The notes beneath the pieces were generated by a model. It did no database searches. It was not told where the DNA came from and saw only the letters and a list, made by a program, of their open reading frames with translations. Source: Sphingomonas populi (GTDB taxonomy: Bacteria > Pseudomonadota > Alphaproteobacteria > Sphingomonadales > Sphingomonadaceae). Taken from it: a stretch of 64,000 nt of DNA. Below are positions 63,381 to 64,000 of this stretch, one piece after another; position 1 is the stretch's first letter, and each line of letters opens with the position of its first letter. The translations under genes were made by a program, and so were the position numbers. The stretch is from the NCBI RefSeq assembly GCF_004208535.1, contig NZ_SGIS01000002.1:62001-126000 (forward strand), given 5' to 3'.

Positions 63381-64000
63381 TCTTGCGCTCCCCGTTTTCG
63401 TCGGGGCACTGGCGGGGGTGATCGCGCTGGGCGTGGGGATACCCGCGCTCGGCCAGAGTTCGCCGCAATCGATCCTGCCGCCCGGTTTCGGTGAACCCGC
63501 GCCGACGCCGACGCCGCGCGCGACTCCTCGCGCTGCGGCGCCCGTCAACGCGGTGATCCGCACGCCGCCGAGCCCGCTCGCGCCGCCGCTGCCGGATAGC
63601 AACGGCGCGCCGCCGCCGGTGCCGCTCGCCGCTGCAACGCCGACGCCGACCGGCACGCCGGCTCCCGGCGTGATCGCGAATCCGGTCCGTTACGACATGC
63701 CGGCCTATGCGCGCCGCTGGATCGGGCGGGTCGGCCCGATCGATCTTGCCGCGGGCGGCTTGCCCGCGACCGCGTTCGGCGCCGCCCCCGGTCGCTATGT
63801 CGAAGCGCTGATGCGTGGGCTGAACCTGCCGATCGCCTCGCGCTGGCTCTCGATCGCGCTGCGGCGGGCCTTGGTTTCGCACGTCGATACGCCGCCCGGC
63901 ATCAACGGCGCGGACTTCGCCGCCGAACGGGCGTGGCTCCTGCTGCGCATGGGCGAATCGGTCGCCGGTCGCGCGGTGGTGCAGAGCGTCGACAATCAGG
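63340..64000 (+). CDS. Exported proline-rich protein, 3' end outside the window
   Basis: An open frame runs from ATG 63340 to the window edge (220 codons seen). A basic N-terminus and hydrophobic segment (LPVFVGALAGVIALGVGIPALGQ) act as a signal peptide or anchor. A Pro/Ala/Thr-rich linker (about 48-120) follows. Then a folded region begins near YDMPAYARRWIGRVGPIDLAAGG and contains helices such as GRYVEALMRGLNLPIASRWLSIALRRAL. No family is recognisable. It follows and overlaps the 45-residue gene. Confidence 0.75.
   Translation, partial: MSRKLSRLRISRADLALPVFVGALAGVIALGVGIPALGQSSPQSILPPGFGEPAPTPTPRATPRAAAPVNAVIRTPPSPLAPPLPDSNGAPPPVPLAAATPTPTGTPAPGVIANPVRYDMPAYARRWIGRVGPIDLAAGGLPATAFGAAPGRYVEALMRGLNLPIASRWLSIALRRALVSHVDTPPGINGADFAAERAWLLLRMGESVAGRAVVQSVDNQ

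Overview
The window is GC-rich chromosomal DNA (I judge about two thirds G+C by eye) from an alphaproteobacterium, most likely a Sphingomonas or close sphingomonad. Pointers are a single-copy housekeeping gene set of alphaproteobacterial type (TamA/TamB, FtsB beside enolase, trpF-trpB-trpA-accD-folC, GatCAB, aroK-aroB), GGAAC-N16-CGTT promoters of the alphaproteobacterial general stress response, a CtrA box, and dispersed palindromic intergenic repeats of the sort common in sphingomonads. I see no rRNA, tRNA, CRISPR array, transposase or prophage. The layout is ordinary chromosome with a few small inserted modules.

Region by region: 1-2454 is the end of a cobalamin cluster (cbiB, cobQ, cobU). 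2515-6309 holds a luciferase-like oxidoreductase, a DUF885 lipoprotein and an alpha/beta hydrolase. 6456-8129 is ftsB and eno on the minus strand. 8272-9920 is a four-gene run of small membrane-anchored proteins resembling the enterobacterial yqjD-yqjE-yqjK arrangement. 10065-16462 is tamA-tamB. 16504-22556 has a Baeyer-Villiger-type monooxygenase and an EmrA/EmrB/outer-membrane-factor efflux operon. 22606-23772 is argE. 24237-28646 is a signalling block: an EAL phosphodiesterase, a TPR hybrid histidine kinase and a lone receiver. 28713-32661 mixes small stress-type membrane proteins with amn, a peroxiredoxin, yqgE and ruvX. 33969-38072 is gatC-gatA-gatB with a vapBC toxin-antitoxin pair lodged between gatA and gatB. 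38069-41817 has a cyclophilin, an AmpG-like permease, a 59-residue protein, a TPR protein and a small conserved protein. 41878-47033 is the minus-strand trpF-trpB-orf65-trpA-accD-folC block. 47133-51756 has radA, cvpA, an IscU-like protein, a Kef-type antiporter and DUF423. 51845-57599 is a six-gene valine catabolism operon facing a LysR regulator (57708-58583). 58923-60253 is a MaoC/CitE-like pair. 60260-63158 is aroK-aroB followed by a patatin lipoprotein. The window closes inside a proline-rich exported protein.

The main thread tying scattered genes together is a set of stress-sigma-factor-like promoters. Three perfect GGAAC-N16-CGTT copies (5349, 17978 and, on the minus strand, 31035) and two near copies (8216 and minus-strand 29136) precede the hydrolase, the efflux operon and three families of small membrane-tethered proteins. 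Other notable features are an ideal CtrA box inside a promoter for a 17-residue microprotein, two or three families of palindromic repeats (one copy lies in-frame upstream of the patatin signal peptide), the vapBC insertion in an essential tRNA-amidation operon, and several short coupled ORFs below common gene-calling cut-offs.
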